Of a DNA stretch of 64,000 nucleotides, positions 1 through 8,218 are shown piece by piece. The stretch lies in assembly GCF_035943795.1 (NCBI RefSeq), contig NZ_DASZBY010000105.1, forward strand, positions 62,001-126,000, read 5' to 3'. This stretch comes from Aliidongia sp035943795. GTDB lineage: Bacteria > Pseudomonadota > Alphaproteobacteria > ATCC43930 > CGMCC-115725. Below the pieces are notes generated by a model. The model made no database searches and was not told the DNA's origin. It was given only the letters and a program-made list of their open reading frames with translations. Position 1 is the stretch's first letter. Each line of letters begins with the position of its first letter. Both the position numbers and the translations under genes were made by a program.

Positions 1-1311
1 CGCGCGGTCTTCACCAACACGGTGCCGGTCGATGCCTATCGCGGCGCCGGACGGCCGGAGGCGACCTACCTGCTGGAACGGCTGGTCGATGTCGCGGCAC
101 GGGTCGCCAAGCTCGATCCGGCCGAGATCCGCCGGCGCAACTTCATCGCGACCGATGCCTATCCGTACCAGACGCCGGTCGCCCTGCAGTACGACAGCGG
201 CGATTATTTCAAGACGCTTGAGATGGCCTTGAAGACGGCCGATCGGGACGGGTTCGAGGCCCGCCGGGCCGAGGCCGCCACGCGCGGCAAGCTGCGCGGC
301 ATGGGCATTGCCACCTACATCGAGGCGTGCGGCATCGCGCCCTCGGCCGTCGCCGGTGCCCTGGGCGCCCGCGCCGGGCTCTACGAAGCGGCGGAGGTGC
401 GGGTGCATCCGACCGGCAGCGTCACGTTGTTCACCGGCACGCACAGCCATGGCCAAGGTCACGAGACGACCATGGCCCAGCTGGTGGCGTCGGGGCTGGG
501 CGTATCGGTCGACCAGGTCGAGGTCGTCCATGGCGACACGTCCAAGATCCCGTTCGGCATGGGCACCTACGGCTCACGCTCGCTCGCGGTCGGCGGGTCG
601 GCGGTGATGAAGGCGATCGACAAGGTCGTGGCCAAGGGCCGCAAGATCGCGGCGCATCTGCTGGAAGCGGCCGAAGCGGACGTGGAGTTCGCCGACGGCA
701 CGTTCCGCGTCAGCGGGACGGACCGGACCAAGAGCTTCGCCGAGATCGCGTTCACCGCCTATGTCCCGCACAATTACCCGATCGAGACGGTCGAGCCGGG
801 GCTGGACGAGACGGCGTTCTACGATCCGAAGAACTTTACCTATCCCTCGGGCGCCCATGTGGCCGAGATCGAGATCGACCGGGAGACCGGCGTGGTCGAG
901 GTGGTGAAGTTCACGGCGGCCGACGATTTCGGCCGGATCATCAATCCGATGATCGTCGAGGGCCAGGTCCATGGCGGGCTGGCCCAGGGCATCGGCCAGG
1001 CGCTCTACGAGGCGGCGATTTACGACAAGGACGGACAGCTGCTGACCGGCTCGTTCATGGACTACACCATGCCGCGCGCGGCCAACCTGCCGATGTTCGA
1101 CGTCGCGACCAACGTCACGCTCTGCACCCACAATCCGCTCGGCGTCAAAGGCTGCGGCGAGGCAGGGGCGATCGGGTCACCGGCGGCGATCATGAATGCC
1201 GTCCACGACGCGCTGTCACCGCTCGGTGACATCCGCGTCGACATGCCGGCCACGGCGCTGAAGCTGTGGCAGATCATCCAATCTCATAGCCCTGCCCAAG
1301 CGGCAGAGTGA
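1..1311 (+). CDS. Form II CO dehydrogenase-like large subunit (partial)
   Basis: Molybdopterin-binding catalytic subunit of a xanthine oxidase/CO dehydrogenase family hydroxylase; the frame is open from the first base, so the 5' part lies outside the window. The active-site loop reads AYRGAGR (nt 34-54). In this family AYRGAGR marks form II CoxL-like proteins, while true aerobic CO dehydrogenases carry AYxCSFR. The conserved catalytic glutamate sits in GCGEAGAIGSP (Glu codon 1159-1161) near the C-terminus. The FAD subunit starts 9 nt downstream, so the two are co-transcribed. The enzyme is expected to be a cytoplasmic heterotrimer with an iron-sulfur subunit, which is not seen here. The form II assignment is firm; the substrate cannot be read from the sequence. 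Confidence 0.93.
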   Translation, partial: RAVFTNTVPVDAYRGAGRPEATYLLERLVDVAARVAKLDPAEIRRRNFIATDAYPYQTPVALQYDSGDYFKTLEMALKTADRDGFEARRAEAATRGKLRGMGIATYIEACGIAPSAVAGALGARAGLYEAAEVRVHPTGSVTLFTGTHSHGQGHETTMAQLVASGLGVSVDQVEVVHGDTSKIPFGMGTYGSRSLAVGGSAVMKAIDKVVAKGRKIAAHLLEAAEADVEFADGTFRVSGTDRTKSFAEIAFTAYVPHNYPIETVEPGLDETAFYDPKNFTYPSGAHVAEIEIDRETGVVEVVKFTAADDFGRIINPMIVEGQVHGGLAQGIGQALYEAAIYDKDGQLLTGSFMDYTMPRAANLPMFDVATNVTLCTHNPLGVKGCGEAGAIGSPAAIMNAVHDALSPLGDIRVDMPATALKLWQIIQSHSPAQAAE

Positions 1312-1320
1312 GGACGGACC

Positions 1321-2115
1321 ATGTATGAATTCAATTATCAGGCGCCGACGAGCCTCGCCGACGCGACCCAGGCCATCGCCGGCGCCGAGGATGGCAAGCT
1401 GCTGGCCGGCGGCATGACCCTGGTGCCGACCTTGAAACAGCGCCTCGCCCGCCCATCCGACCTGATCGACCTCAGCAGGATCCCCGATCTCAAGGGCATC
1501 AAGGTCGACGGTGGCACCGTGACCATCGGCGCCATGGCGACCCATGCCGAGGTCGGCGCCAGCGAGGCGGTGAAGCAGGCGATCCCCGGCCTCGCCTGGC
1601 TCGCCGGCAATATCGGCGACCCGGCGGTGCGCCATCGCGGCACGCTCGGCGGCTCGATCAGCAACAACGATCCGGCCGCGGACTATCCGGCGGCACTGCT
1701 GGCCCTGGGCGCCACGATCTACACGACCAAGCGGCAATTGTCGGCCGCCGACTTCTTCGTGGGCATGTTCGAGACCGCGTTGGAACTCGACGAGATCGTG
1801 ACCGCGGTCAGCTTCCCGATCCCCGAGAAGTCGGGCTACCAGAAGTTCCGCAATCCGGCGTCGCGCTATGCGGTGGTCGGCGTGTTCGTCGCGAAGACCG
1901 GCGCCGGCGTCCGGGTCGCGGTCACCGGAGCCGGACCGGCGGTGTTCCGGGTGCCCGCCTTCGAGGCGGCGCTCGACAAGAGCTTCACCGCATCGGCGCT
2001 GAACGGGCTCTCCGTTCCGGCGGACGAACTCAATGCCGACATCCACGCCAGCGCGGAATATCGGGCGCATCTCGTGACGGTATTCGCCAAGCGTGCCATC
2101 GAGGCGATCGGTTAA
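1321..2115 (+). CDS. FAD-binding medium subunit of molybdenum hydroxylase (CoxM-like)
   Basis: 264 aa protein, the usual length for CoxM/CutM FAD subunits. Two FAD pyrophosphate-binding motifs are visible: LAGGMTLVP around residue 36 and TLGGSISNNDPAADYP around residue 110. It would pass electrons from the Mo centre and iron-sulfur clusters to the acceptor. It starts 9 nt after the large subunit, giving L-M order. The iron-sulfur subunit may lie left of the window or elsewhere. Transcription probably ends or is attenuated after 2115, since the next gene is on the other strand and the accessory genes resume only at about 2989. Confidence 0.93.
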   Translation: MYEFNYQAPTSLADATQAIAGAEDGKLLAGGMTLVPTLKQRLARPSDLIDLSRIPDLKGIKVDGGTVTIGAMATHAEVGASEAVKQAIPGLAWLAGNIGDPAVRHRGTLGGSISNNDPAADYPAALLALGATIYTTKRQLSAADFFVGMFETALELDEIVTAVSFPIPEKSGYQKFRNPASRYAVVGVFVAKTGAGVRVAVTGAGPAVFRVPAFEAALDKSFTASALNGLSVPADELNADIHASAEYRAHLVTVFAKRAIEAIG

Positions 2116-2149
2116 GAAAAATCCCTCTCCCCTGTTCGGGAGAGGGATT
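2113..2149 (-). terminator. Rho-independent terminator of the 2161-2745 lipoprotein gene
   Basis: Perfect 12 bp stem, AATCCCTCTCCC (2120-2131) with GGGAGAGGGATT (2138-2149), 6 nt loop. Read on the minus strand the stem is followed by a U-rich TTTTTCTT run at about 2121-2114. The plus strand has no T run after the stem, so it mainly terminates the minus-strand gene, though the hairpin also lies just past the CoxM-like stop codon. Confidence 0.75.
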
Positions 2150-2160
2150 GCCTTGCTCGG

Positions 2161-2745
2161 CTACCAGCGGCGGCGGCCGCCGAAACCGAAGCCAACCGAG
2201 ACTTCGGGGCCGTAGTAGCCCGGACCATAAGCGTAGGGATAGGGGTACGGGTAAGGATAGGCCGGATAGGGATAGGCCGGATACGCCGCCTGCTGGACCT
2301 GTTGGACCGGCGGCACGCTCTCGCCCTGGGCGGCCATGCATTGCATGTAGCCGACGTCGTAGCGGTGCTGCAGCTCGGCGCCCGACGCCTGGGCGTTGGC
2401 GGAGCCGGCGGACGATCCGACCAGCAGGCCCGCACCGGCGCCGGCTGCGGCACCGAGGCCCGGATTGCCGGCAGCCGCACCCAGCAGCGCGCCGGCCGCG
2501 GCACCGATGCCGGTCCCGACCACAGCACTGCCGACGGCATTGTTGTTGGCGACCTCCTGGGACTGGCCGCCGCCGATGGTCTGCTGGGCATAGCCCCGGC
2601 AGCCCATGTCGTCCTGCTGGAACTGGGCGAGGGTCTTGCCGGGTCCCGGCATGACGGTAACCGCAGGGCCGCTCGGCGGGGCCGCGACGCAGGCGCCAAG
2701 GGCGAGCGAGCCGACGAGCGCTGCTGAAAACGAAAGGCGAGACAT
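2161..2745 (-). CDS. Glycine-zipper lipoprotein with Pro-Tyr repeat tail
   Basis: 194 aa from the ATG at 2745, chosen because it opens a lipoprotein signal peptide with lipobox LGAC at about residues 15-18; the longer frame upstream adds only non-signal sequence. Middle: a glycine-zipper segment (GALLGAAAGNPGLGAAAGAGAG) of the kind that inserts in or spans the outer membrane. Then a YDVGYMQCM stretch, and a low-complexity Ala/Pro-Tyr repeat near the C-terminus. It interrupts the cox-like cluster on the opposite strand and is probably an unrelated envelope protein. Exact function unknown. Confidence 0.8.
   Translation of the reverse strand: MSRLSFSAALVGSLALGACVAAPPSGPAVTVMPGPGKTLAQFQQDDMGCRGYAQQTIGGGQSQEVANNNAVGSAVVGTGIGAAAGALLGAAAGNPGLGAAAGAGAGLLVGSSAGSANAQASGAELQHRYDVGYMQCMAAQGESVPPVQQVQQAAYPAYPYPAYPYPYPYPYAYGPGYYGPEVSVGFGFGGRRRW
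2234..2285. repeat. Imperfect GGATAG/GGGTA hexamer repeat
   Basis: Degenerate run of 6 bp units (variants of GGATAG, GGGTAC, GGCCGG) within the lipoprotein gene; it encodes the alternating Pro-Tyr/Ala-Tyr tail on the minus strand. Units are a multiple of three, so slippage would change tail length without breaking the frame. Confidence 0.6.
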
Positions 2746-2988
2746 TGCGACAACTCCGCGGGTCAACGAAAGTCTTCCAGGACACAAACCTTTGGAACCT
2801 GCTTTGGCTCCATGACGGCCAAATTGCGCCGCCATTACGACAAATATAGGGCGGCGCGGTTTCCGACCGATATCCGGGACCCGGATATTTGGTTTCAAAC
2901 TGTTTCCGCCGCCGCCTGCAGCGCTCGAAAACGGCCCACCGCCGGCCCATACTGAAGAACGTCCCATTGCCGTCTTTTATTCCGGGAA

Positions 2989-3924
2989 ATGCCAGCCTCG
3001 ATGTCCTCCTCCTCCCTGCCCGTTTCGGTCGACGCGACCGCCACCCTGCTCGCCGGTCAGCGCTACGTCGCCGACCGCAGCCTTGCGACCGCGGTGTTCC
3101 TGGCGCTGAAACTGGGCCGGCCACTGTTCCTCGAAGGCGAGGCCGGTGTCGGCAAGACCGAAATCGCCAAGGTGCTGGCGAGCGGCCTCGGCCGGCGGCT
3201 GATCCGGCTGCAATGCTACGAAGGGCTCGACGTCGCATCCGCGGTCTATGAATGGAATTACGCACGCCAGATGCTGGAAATCCGGCTGGCCGAGGCCGGC
3301 CAGGCCAGCCGCGAGGACATCCAGCGCGACATCTTCGACGCGCGCTTCCTGATCAAGCGGCCGCTGCTGCAGGCGCTCGAAGCCGACGCGGGCGGCGCCC
3401 CCGTGCTGCTGATCGACGAGTTGGACCGGACCGACGAGCCGTTCGAGGCCTATCTGCTGGAGGTGCTGTCGGACTTCCAGGTGACCATTCCCGAAATCGG
3501 CACGATCAAGGCGGCCGAACCGCCGATCGTCATCGTCACCTCGAACCGCACGCGCGAGATCCACGACGCGCTGAAGCGGCGCTGCTTCTACCATTGGGTC
3601 GACTACCCATCGGCTGCGCGCGAGCTGGAGATCCTGGCCGTGAAGGCGCCCGATGCCGGCGAGGCGCTGTCGCGCGAGGTCGTGGGCTTCGTCCAGGCCC
3701 TGCGCAAGATGGACCTGTTCAAGCAGCCGGGCGTGGCCGAGACCATCGACTGGGCCGAGGCGCTGATGCAGCTCGACGCCCTCACGCTGACGCCCGAGGC
3801 GATCAACGATACGCTGGGCGTCATCCTCAAGTACCAGGACGACATCCAACGCCTGCAGGGCAGCGAGGCTCAGCGCCTGCTGGAGCAGGTCAAGGCCGAA
3901 CTGGGCGGCCAGACCGCCGTTTGA
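2989..3924 (+). CDS. MoxR-family AAA+ ATPase (CoxD-like)
   Basis: 311 aa. Walker A GEAGVGKT at residues 50-57 and Walker B LLIDELDR at about 140-147, followed by sensor-1 type VTSNRTRE, the MoxR/CoxD arrangement. In CO dehydrogenase clusters CoxD with CoxE assembles the Mo-Cu active site using ATP; here the partner enzyme is a form II homologue, so a maturation or metal-loading role is inferred. Start could be 2989 or the ATG at 3001; neither has well-spaced ribosome binding, the GGGAA at 2984 being too close or too far. The stop overlaps the next start (TGATG). Confidence 0.92.
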   Translation: MPASMSSSSLPVSVDATATLLAGQRYVADRSLATAVFLALKLGRPLFLEGEAGVGKTEIAKVLASGLGRRLIRLQCYEGLDVASAVYEWNYARQMLEIRLAEAGQASREDIQRDIFDARFLIKRPLLQALEADAGGAPVLLIDELDRTDEPFEAYLLEVLSDFQVTIPEIGTIKAAEPPIVIVTSNRTREIHDALKRRCFYHWVDYPSAARELEILAVKAPDAGEALSREVVGFVQALRKMDLFKQPGVAETIDWAEALMQLDALTLTPEAINDTLGVILKYQDDIQRLQGSEAQRLLEQVKAELGGQTAV

Positions 3925-5156
3925 TGGCGCGCCCGGCCGATATTCCGGAGTTCGAAGGCGGGCGCCTGCTCGCCAACCTGATGTATTTCGCCCGCACGCT
4001 CCGCGCCGCCGGTATGCCGGTCGGGCCCGGGCGCCTGCTGGCCGCGGTCGAGGCGGTGCGTGCGGTGGGCCTCGGCAACCGCCGCGATTTCTACTGGACG
4101 CTCCACGCCGTGTTCGTGAACCGGCGCGACCAGCGCGAGCTGTTCGACCAGGCGTTCCACATCTTCTGGCGCAACCCGCGCATCCTGGAAAAGGCGCTGG
4201 CCATGGTCCTGCCGCAGACGCGGATGGACACGGGCGAGCCGCAGGCCCCGATGATGAAGCGCCTGGCCGAGGCGCTGCACGGCAAGGACGGGCCGGGCGG
4301 CGACGAGCCGGCCGAGGAACGGCTGGAACTCGACGCCGCCCTGACCTTCTCCGAACGCGAGCTGCTGCAGAAGACCGATTTCGAGCAGATGTCGACCGAA
4401 GAATTGACCCTGGCGAAAGCGGCGCTCGCGCGGCTGCGCCTGCCGCTGCTGGACGTGGCGACGCGCCGTTTCACCGCCGATCCGTCCGGTCCACGCGTCG
4501 ATATGCGCGCCACCCTGCGCGCGGCTTTGCGCAACGGCGCCGGCGCCATCCCGCTGAAGCGCCGGCGGATCAAGACGAACCATCCGCCGCTGGTCATCCT
4601 GTGCGACATCTCCGGCTCCATGAGCCGCTACAGCCGGCTGTTCCTGCATTTCATGCATGCGGTCACCAACGACCGCGACCGGGTCCACACCTTCCTGTTC
4701 GGCACGCGCCTCACCAACGTCACGCGCTACCTGCGCGCCAAGGACATCGACGTCGCGGTCGACCGGGTGACTGAGGCGGTCGACGATTGGTCGGGCGGCA
4801 CGCGCATCGGCGAATGCCTGGCCGAGTTCAATCGCCACTGGTCACGCCGCGTGCTGGGCCAGGGTGCCGTCGTGCTGTTCATTTCCGACGGACTCGACCG
4901 CGCTGCCGGCGAAGGACTGGGGCCGGTCATGGAGCGGCTGCATAAATCCTGCCGTCGGCTGATCTGGCTCAATCCGCTGTTGCGGTACGAGGCGTTCGAG
5001 CCCAAATCCTTAGGCATGAAAGCGATTTTGCCCCATGTCGACGAGTTCCGGCCGGTGCATAATCTGGCCAGCCTTTCCAGCCTGATCGAGGCGCTGAGCC
5101 GGCCGGCCGGCCGCCGGCTCGAAGCCGCCGCCGAATGGCGCCCGACCGCCGCCTGA
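3924..5156 (+). CDS. VWA-domain protein, CoxE family
   Basis: 410 aa. The ATG at 3924 overlaps the TGA of the MoxR gene, which fixes the start and implies translational coupling; the frame stays open well upstream but that part is shadow. The C-terminal half is a von Willebrand A domain with a MIDAS motif DISGS (Asp at about residue 228) after PPLVILC, and later VLFISDGLDR. CoxE proteins partner the MoxR ATPase in maturing the molybdenum enzyme. Cytoplasmic; no signal or membrane segment seen. Confidence 0.92.
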   Translation: MARPADIPEFEGGRLLANLMYFARTLRAAGMPVGPGRLLAAVEAVRAVGLGNRRDFYWTLHAVFVNRRDQRELFDQAFHIFWRNPRILEKALAMVLPQTRMDTGEPQAPMMKRLAEALHGKDGPGGDEPAEERLELDAALTFSERELLQKTDFEQMSTEELTLAKAALARLRLPLLDVATRRFTADPSGPRVDMRATLRAALRNGAGAIPLKRRRIKTNHPPLVILCDISGSMSRYSRLFLHFMHAVTNDRDRVHTFLFGTRLTNVTRYLRAKDIDVAVDRVTEAVDDWSGGTRIGECLAEFNRHWSRRVLGQGAVVLFISDGLDRAAGEGLGPVMERLHKSCRRLIWLNPLLRYEAFEPKSLGMKAILPHVDEFRPVHNLASLSSLIEALSRPAGRRLEAAAEWRPTAA

Positions 5157-5166
5157 AGGAGTTCCC

Positions 5167-5490
5167 ATGAGCAGCGATACCGACCAGATCCTGAGCGAAG
5201 CCGCCCAGTGGCACCGGGACGGACGCCGCGTAGCACTGGCCACCGTCGTCGTCACCTGGGGCTCGTCGCCCCGGCCGGTCGGCTCCAAGCTGGCGGTCGA
5301 CGACGCGGGCCGCTTCATCGGCTCCGTCTCCGGTGGCTGCGTCGAAGGTGCCGTGGTCGAGACCGCGCTCGAGACCATCCGCACCGGCGCGCCGAGGCTG
5401 CTGGATTTCGGCGTGACCGACGAGCAGGCCTGGGACGTCGGCCTGGCCTGCGGCGGCAAGGTGCAGATCTTCGTCGAGCGCCTGTCGTGA
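5167..5490 (+). CDS. XdhC/CoxI family protein, N-terminal domain only
   Basis: 107 aa, corresponding to the N-terminal XdhC_CoxI domain (VTWGSSPRPVGSKL, then GSVSGGCVEGAVVE). XdhC-type chaperones bind sulfurated molybdenum cofactor and insert it into xanthine dehydrogenase-family enzymes. The Rossmann half usually fused to this domain is encoded separately and starts inside this gene's stop codon region, so the two probably act as one split factor. GAAGGAG before the ATG (5155-5161) supports the start. Confidence 0.88.
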   Translation: MSSDTDQILSEAAQWHRDGRRVALATVVVTWGSSPRPVGSKLAVDDAGRFIGSVSGGCVEGAVVETALETIRTGAPRLLDFGVTDEQAWDVGLACGGKVQIFVERLS

Positions 5491-6209
5491 AGATCGATCT
5501 GCTGGAACGTCGGCTTGCCGCCCAGCAGGCGGGTAAGACCACCGTGCTGGTGACCGATCTCAAGACCGGCGCGCAGATGCTGCTGGGCGAGGGGATTGCG
5601 CTGGGCGACCTTGCGTTGGGCAACGAAGAGCGCGCGGCGATCAATCGCGCCGCGATAGAAGATCGCAGCCAGACGATCGACAGTGCCCGGGGCACCTTGT
5701 TCGTCGAGGTCTGGAGCCCCCCGCTGCGGCTGATCGTGGTCGGTGCGGTCCATATCGCCCAGACCCTGGCGCGGATGGCGGTCGCGACCGGCTACGACGT
5801 CACCATCATCGACCCGCGCAGCGCCTTCGCGTCCGAAGAACGTTTCCCCGGCGTGACCCTGGCGACCGACTGGCCCGACGAGGTGCTGCCAGCCCTGAAG
5901 CCGGACAAGCGGACGGCGATCGTGACCCTGACCCACGATCCGAAGATCGACGATCCGGCATTGCAGGCGGCCCTCCGCTCGGACGCGTTCTATATCGGTG
6001 CGCTCGGATCGCGCCGCACCCATGGCAAGCGTGGCGAACGGCTGGCCGCGGCCGGTTTCGATGCCGGCGCCTTCGCCCGCATCCACGGGCCGGTCGGGCT
6101 CGACATCGGCGCGCTGACGCCGGGCGAGATCGCCGTCTCGATCCTGGCCCAGATCACCGCGACCTTGCGGCGCGACCGGATCAAGGCCAAAGAGGACAAG
6201 GCCGCGTGA
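5487..6209 (+). CDS. XdhC family protein, Rossmann domain
   Basis: 240 aa from GTG 5487, which overlaps the preceding TGA (GTGA). Contains the XdhC Rossmann-like C-terminal region: LRLIVVGAVHIAQTLARMA around residue 80, then ALGSRRTHGKR and the conserved GLDIGALTPGEIAVSILAQI. Pairs with the short XdhC/CoxI protein just upstream for molybdenum cofactor handling. In the usual dinucleotide motif GxGxxG the glycines are partly replaced (VGAVHIA), as in many XdhC proteins. The start is inferred from the overlap; the frame is open far upstream as shadow. Confidence 0.88.
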   Translation: MKIDLLERRLAAQQAGKTTVLVTDLKTGAQMLLGEGIALGDLALGNEERAAINRAAIEDRSQTIDSARGTLFVEVWSPPLRLIVVGAVHIAQTLARMAVATGYDVTIIDPRSAFASEERFPGVTLATDWPDEVLPALKPDKRTAIVTLTHDPKIDDPALQAALRSDAFYIGALGSRRTHGKRGERLAAAGFDAGAFARIHGPVGLDIGALTPGEIAVSILAQITATLRRDRIKAKEDKAA

Positions 6210-7828
6210 TCTTCGGTCCGCTGCCGATCGCCCGGGCGCCGGGCGCCGTGCTGGCCCACGCGGTCACGGCCGGCGAGCGGCGCCTGAAGAAGGGTCGCGT
6301 ACTCGATGCCGACGATCTGGCCGCTCTCGAGGCGGCCGGCATCGCCGAGGTCGTGGCCGCAATCCTCGAACCCGGCGACGTGGGCGAGGACCGGGCCGCG
6401 ACCCGGGCGGCCGCATGCCTGTCCGGTCCGGGCCTGTCGGCCGGCGCCGCCTTCACCGGCCGGGTCAATCTGTTCGCCGATGCCCACGGGCTGTTGACGT
6501 TGGCCCGCGACGAGATCGATCGGCTGAACCGGATCGACGAGGCGCTGACCATCGCCACCCTGGCCCCGCTGACGCCGGTCGAGCCCGGGCAGATGGTCGC
6601 AACCGTCAAGGTCATCCCCTTCGCCGCCCCGGAACGGGCCGTCGCCGCCTGGGAGCGGATCGCGGCTGCCCGCCCGCCGCTGGGCCTCGCCCCGTTCCGA
6701 CCGCGCCCCGTCGCCCTGATCCAGACCGTGCTGCCCGGGCTGAAGACGAGCGTGCTCGACAAGACCGTCGAGGTGACGCGTCGGCGCCTGGCCGCCCTGG
6801 GCAGCCCGCTCGTGGCCGAAGCACGGGTCGCACATCGGGCCGAGGCCGTCGCCGAAGGTTTGGCTGCGATGCGGGCCGAGGGTGCCGAACTGGTGCTGAT
6901 CGCCGGCGCATCGGCGATCATCGACCGGCGCGACGTCATCCCCGCCGGCCTGGTCGCCGCCGGCGGCCGGATCGAACATTTCGGCATGCCTGTCGATCCG
7001 GGCAACCTGCTGCTGCTGGGTGCCCTCGGCAATGTGCCGGTGCTGGGCTTGCCCGGCTGCGCCCGGTCGCCGAAACTCAACGGCATCGATTGGGTGCTGC
7101 AGCGCCTGCTGGCCGATCTGCCGGTCGGTCGGACCGAAATAACCGGCTTCGGCGCCGGCGGCCTGCTGGCCGAGATTCCGAGCCGGCCGTTGCCCCGGGC
7201 CGAAATCGGCACCGCGCTGGCATCACCGCGCCGCGCGCAGATTGCCGCACTCGTCCTCGCCGCCGGACAGTCGCGCCGCATGGGCGCCGACAACAAGCTG
7301 CTGATTGCGCTCGACGGCAAGCCCATGGTGCGCCATGTGGCCGAGATGGCGCTCGCGTCCAGGGCGCGACCGGTCATCGTCGTGCTGGGCCATCAGCCGC
7401 AGGCGGTCCGCGCGGCACTCGACGGCCTCGACGTCCGTTTCGTCGAAAATCCGCACTATGGCGACGGGCTTTCGGGCTCGCTGAAGAGCGGGCTCGCGGC
7501 CGTGCCGGACAGCGCCGACGGCGCTGTCGTCTGCCTGGGCGACATGCCCGGCGTCGCGGCCGATCTGGTCGATCGCCTGATCGCCGGTTTCAATCCGGTC
7601 GAAGGCCGCGCGATCCTGGCGCCGGTCCGCAGTGGGCGGCGTGGCAACCCGGTGCTATGGGCGCGCCGCTTCTTCGGCGAACTGATGGCGCTGTCGGGCG
7701 ATACCGGCGCCAAGCACCTGATCGGAAACTATGCAGAATTCCTGACCGAGATCGAGGCGGCCGACGACGGCGTGCTGATCGACCTGGATACGCCGGATGC
7801 CGTGGCGGCCTATCGGACAGGCTCCTAG
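6206..7828 (+). CDS. Molybdopterin-binding / molybdenum cofactor cytidylyltransferase fusion
   Basis: 540 aa, GTG start overlapping the previous TGA. Residues 1 to about 330 resemble MoeA/MogA-type molybdopterin-binding proteins (ILIAGASAIIDRRDVIPAGL-like segment at about 230-250). From about 345 a nucleotidyltransferase of the MobA/MocA type begins (LAAGQSRRMG near residue 350, then CLGDMPG). MocA makes the cytosine-dinucleotide form of molybdenum cofactor that CoxL-type enzymes need, so this gene closes the maturation block. Translational coupling with the XdhC gene is evident. Nothing follows on this strand until 8219. Confidence 0.9.
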   Translation: MIFGPLPIARAPGAVLAHAVTAGERRLKKGRVLDADDLAALEAAGIAEVVAAILEPGDVGEDRAATRAAACLSGPGLSAGAAFTGRVNLFADAHGLLTLARDEIDRLNRIDEALTIATLAPLTPVEPGQMVATVKVIPFAAPERAVAAWERIAAARPPLGLAPFRPRPVALIQTVLPGLKTSVLDKTVEVTRRRLAALGSPLVAEARVAHRAEAVAEGLAAMRAEGAELVLIAGASAIIDRRDVIPAGLVAAGGRIEHFGMPVDPGNLLLLGALGNVPVLGLPGCARSPKLNGIDWVLQRLLADLPVGRTEITGFGAGGLLAEIPSRPLPRAEIGTALASPRRAQIAALVLAAGQSRRMGADNKLLIALDGKPMVRHVAEMALASRARPVIVVLGHQPQAVRAALDGLDVRFVENPHYGDGLSGSLKSGLAAVPDSADGAVVCLGDMPGVAADLVDRLIAGFNPVEGRAILAPVRSGRRGNPVLWARRFFGELMALSGDTGAKHLIGNYAEFLTEIEAADDGVLIDLDTPDAVAAYRTGS

Positions 7829-7841
7829 CCCAGGGCCAGGA

Positions 7842-8141
7842 TCAGTGCCGCTTCAACAGGGCCAGGGCAAACGCGATGCCGATGCCCAGGACCAGGGCGA
7901 GGATGACGAGCAACGGGACCAGCTTCGAGCGTTTCGCCCGCAGCGGTGGCAGGCCCGCCTCGACCCCCTTGGTCGTGTCGAACAGCACCTTCTGGTCCTT
8001 GATGCGCACCAGCTTCAGCGAATCGACGGTGCCGCTGCGCTGCAGGCGCATCGTCTCGGCGTAGGCCGTCTGCTCGTCGGCGAACTCGACGCTGCGCGGG
8101 GCCACACCAGCCTTGAATGCCTGCAACGTGAAAGATGCCAT
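7842..8141 (-). CDS. Small protein with C-terminal membrane anchor
   Basis: 99 aa from ATG 8141 (MASFTLQAF). The N-terminal 65 residues are soluble and mixed charged; a hydrophobic segment (LVPLLVILALVLGIGIAFALALL) lies at the extreme C-terminus followed by KRH, so it is tail-anchored with the bulk in the cytoplasm. The frame is open further upstream, but the MASF start gives the compact protein and avoids overlap with the DUF3293 signals. No family recognised. Confidence 0.65.
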   Translation of the reverse strand: MASFTLQAFKAGVAPRSVEFADEQTAYAETMRLQRSGTVDSLKLVRIKDQKVLFDTTKGVEAGLPPLRAKRSKLVPLLVILALVLGIGIAFALALLKRH

Positions 8142-8204
8142 AGTGCGACCCCCGCGAAAATGCTCCGGCCAAGCCGCGTCGGATGAGTCTCGGCCATTGG
8201 CGTT

Positions 8205-8212
8205 AAGGAGGT
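8205..8212 (+). promoter_or_regulatory. Strong Shine-Dalgarno pointing to an ATC start
   Basis: AAGGAGGT, close to a perfect anti-16S match. The in-frame stop TAA at 8204-8206 overlaps it, and the next in-frame codons are GGA GGT GTT GCC ATC GAC ATA. ATC at 8219 sits 6 nt downstream, the ideal distance; no ATG, GTG or TTG occurs in this frame before the conserved domain begins. Confidence 0.7.
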
Positions 8213-8218
8213 GTTGCC

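Noticed and set aside
2234..2285. Hexamer repeat read as a CRISPR-like or phase-variable array
   Set aside because: Units are 6 bp, imperfect and in-frame within a lipoprotein gene; no spacers and no frame change possible.
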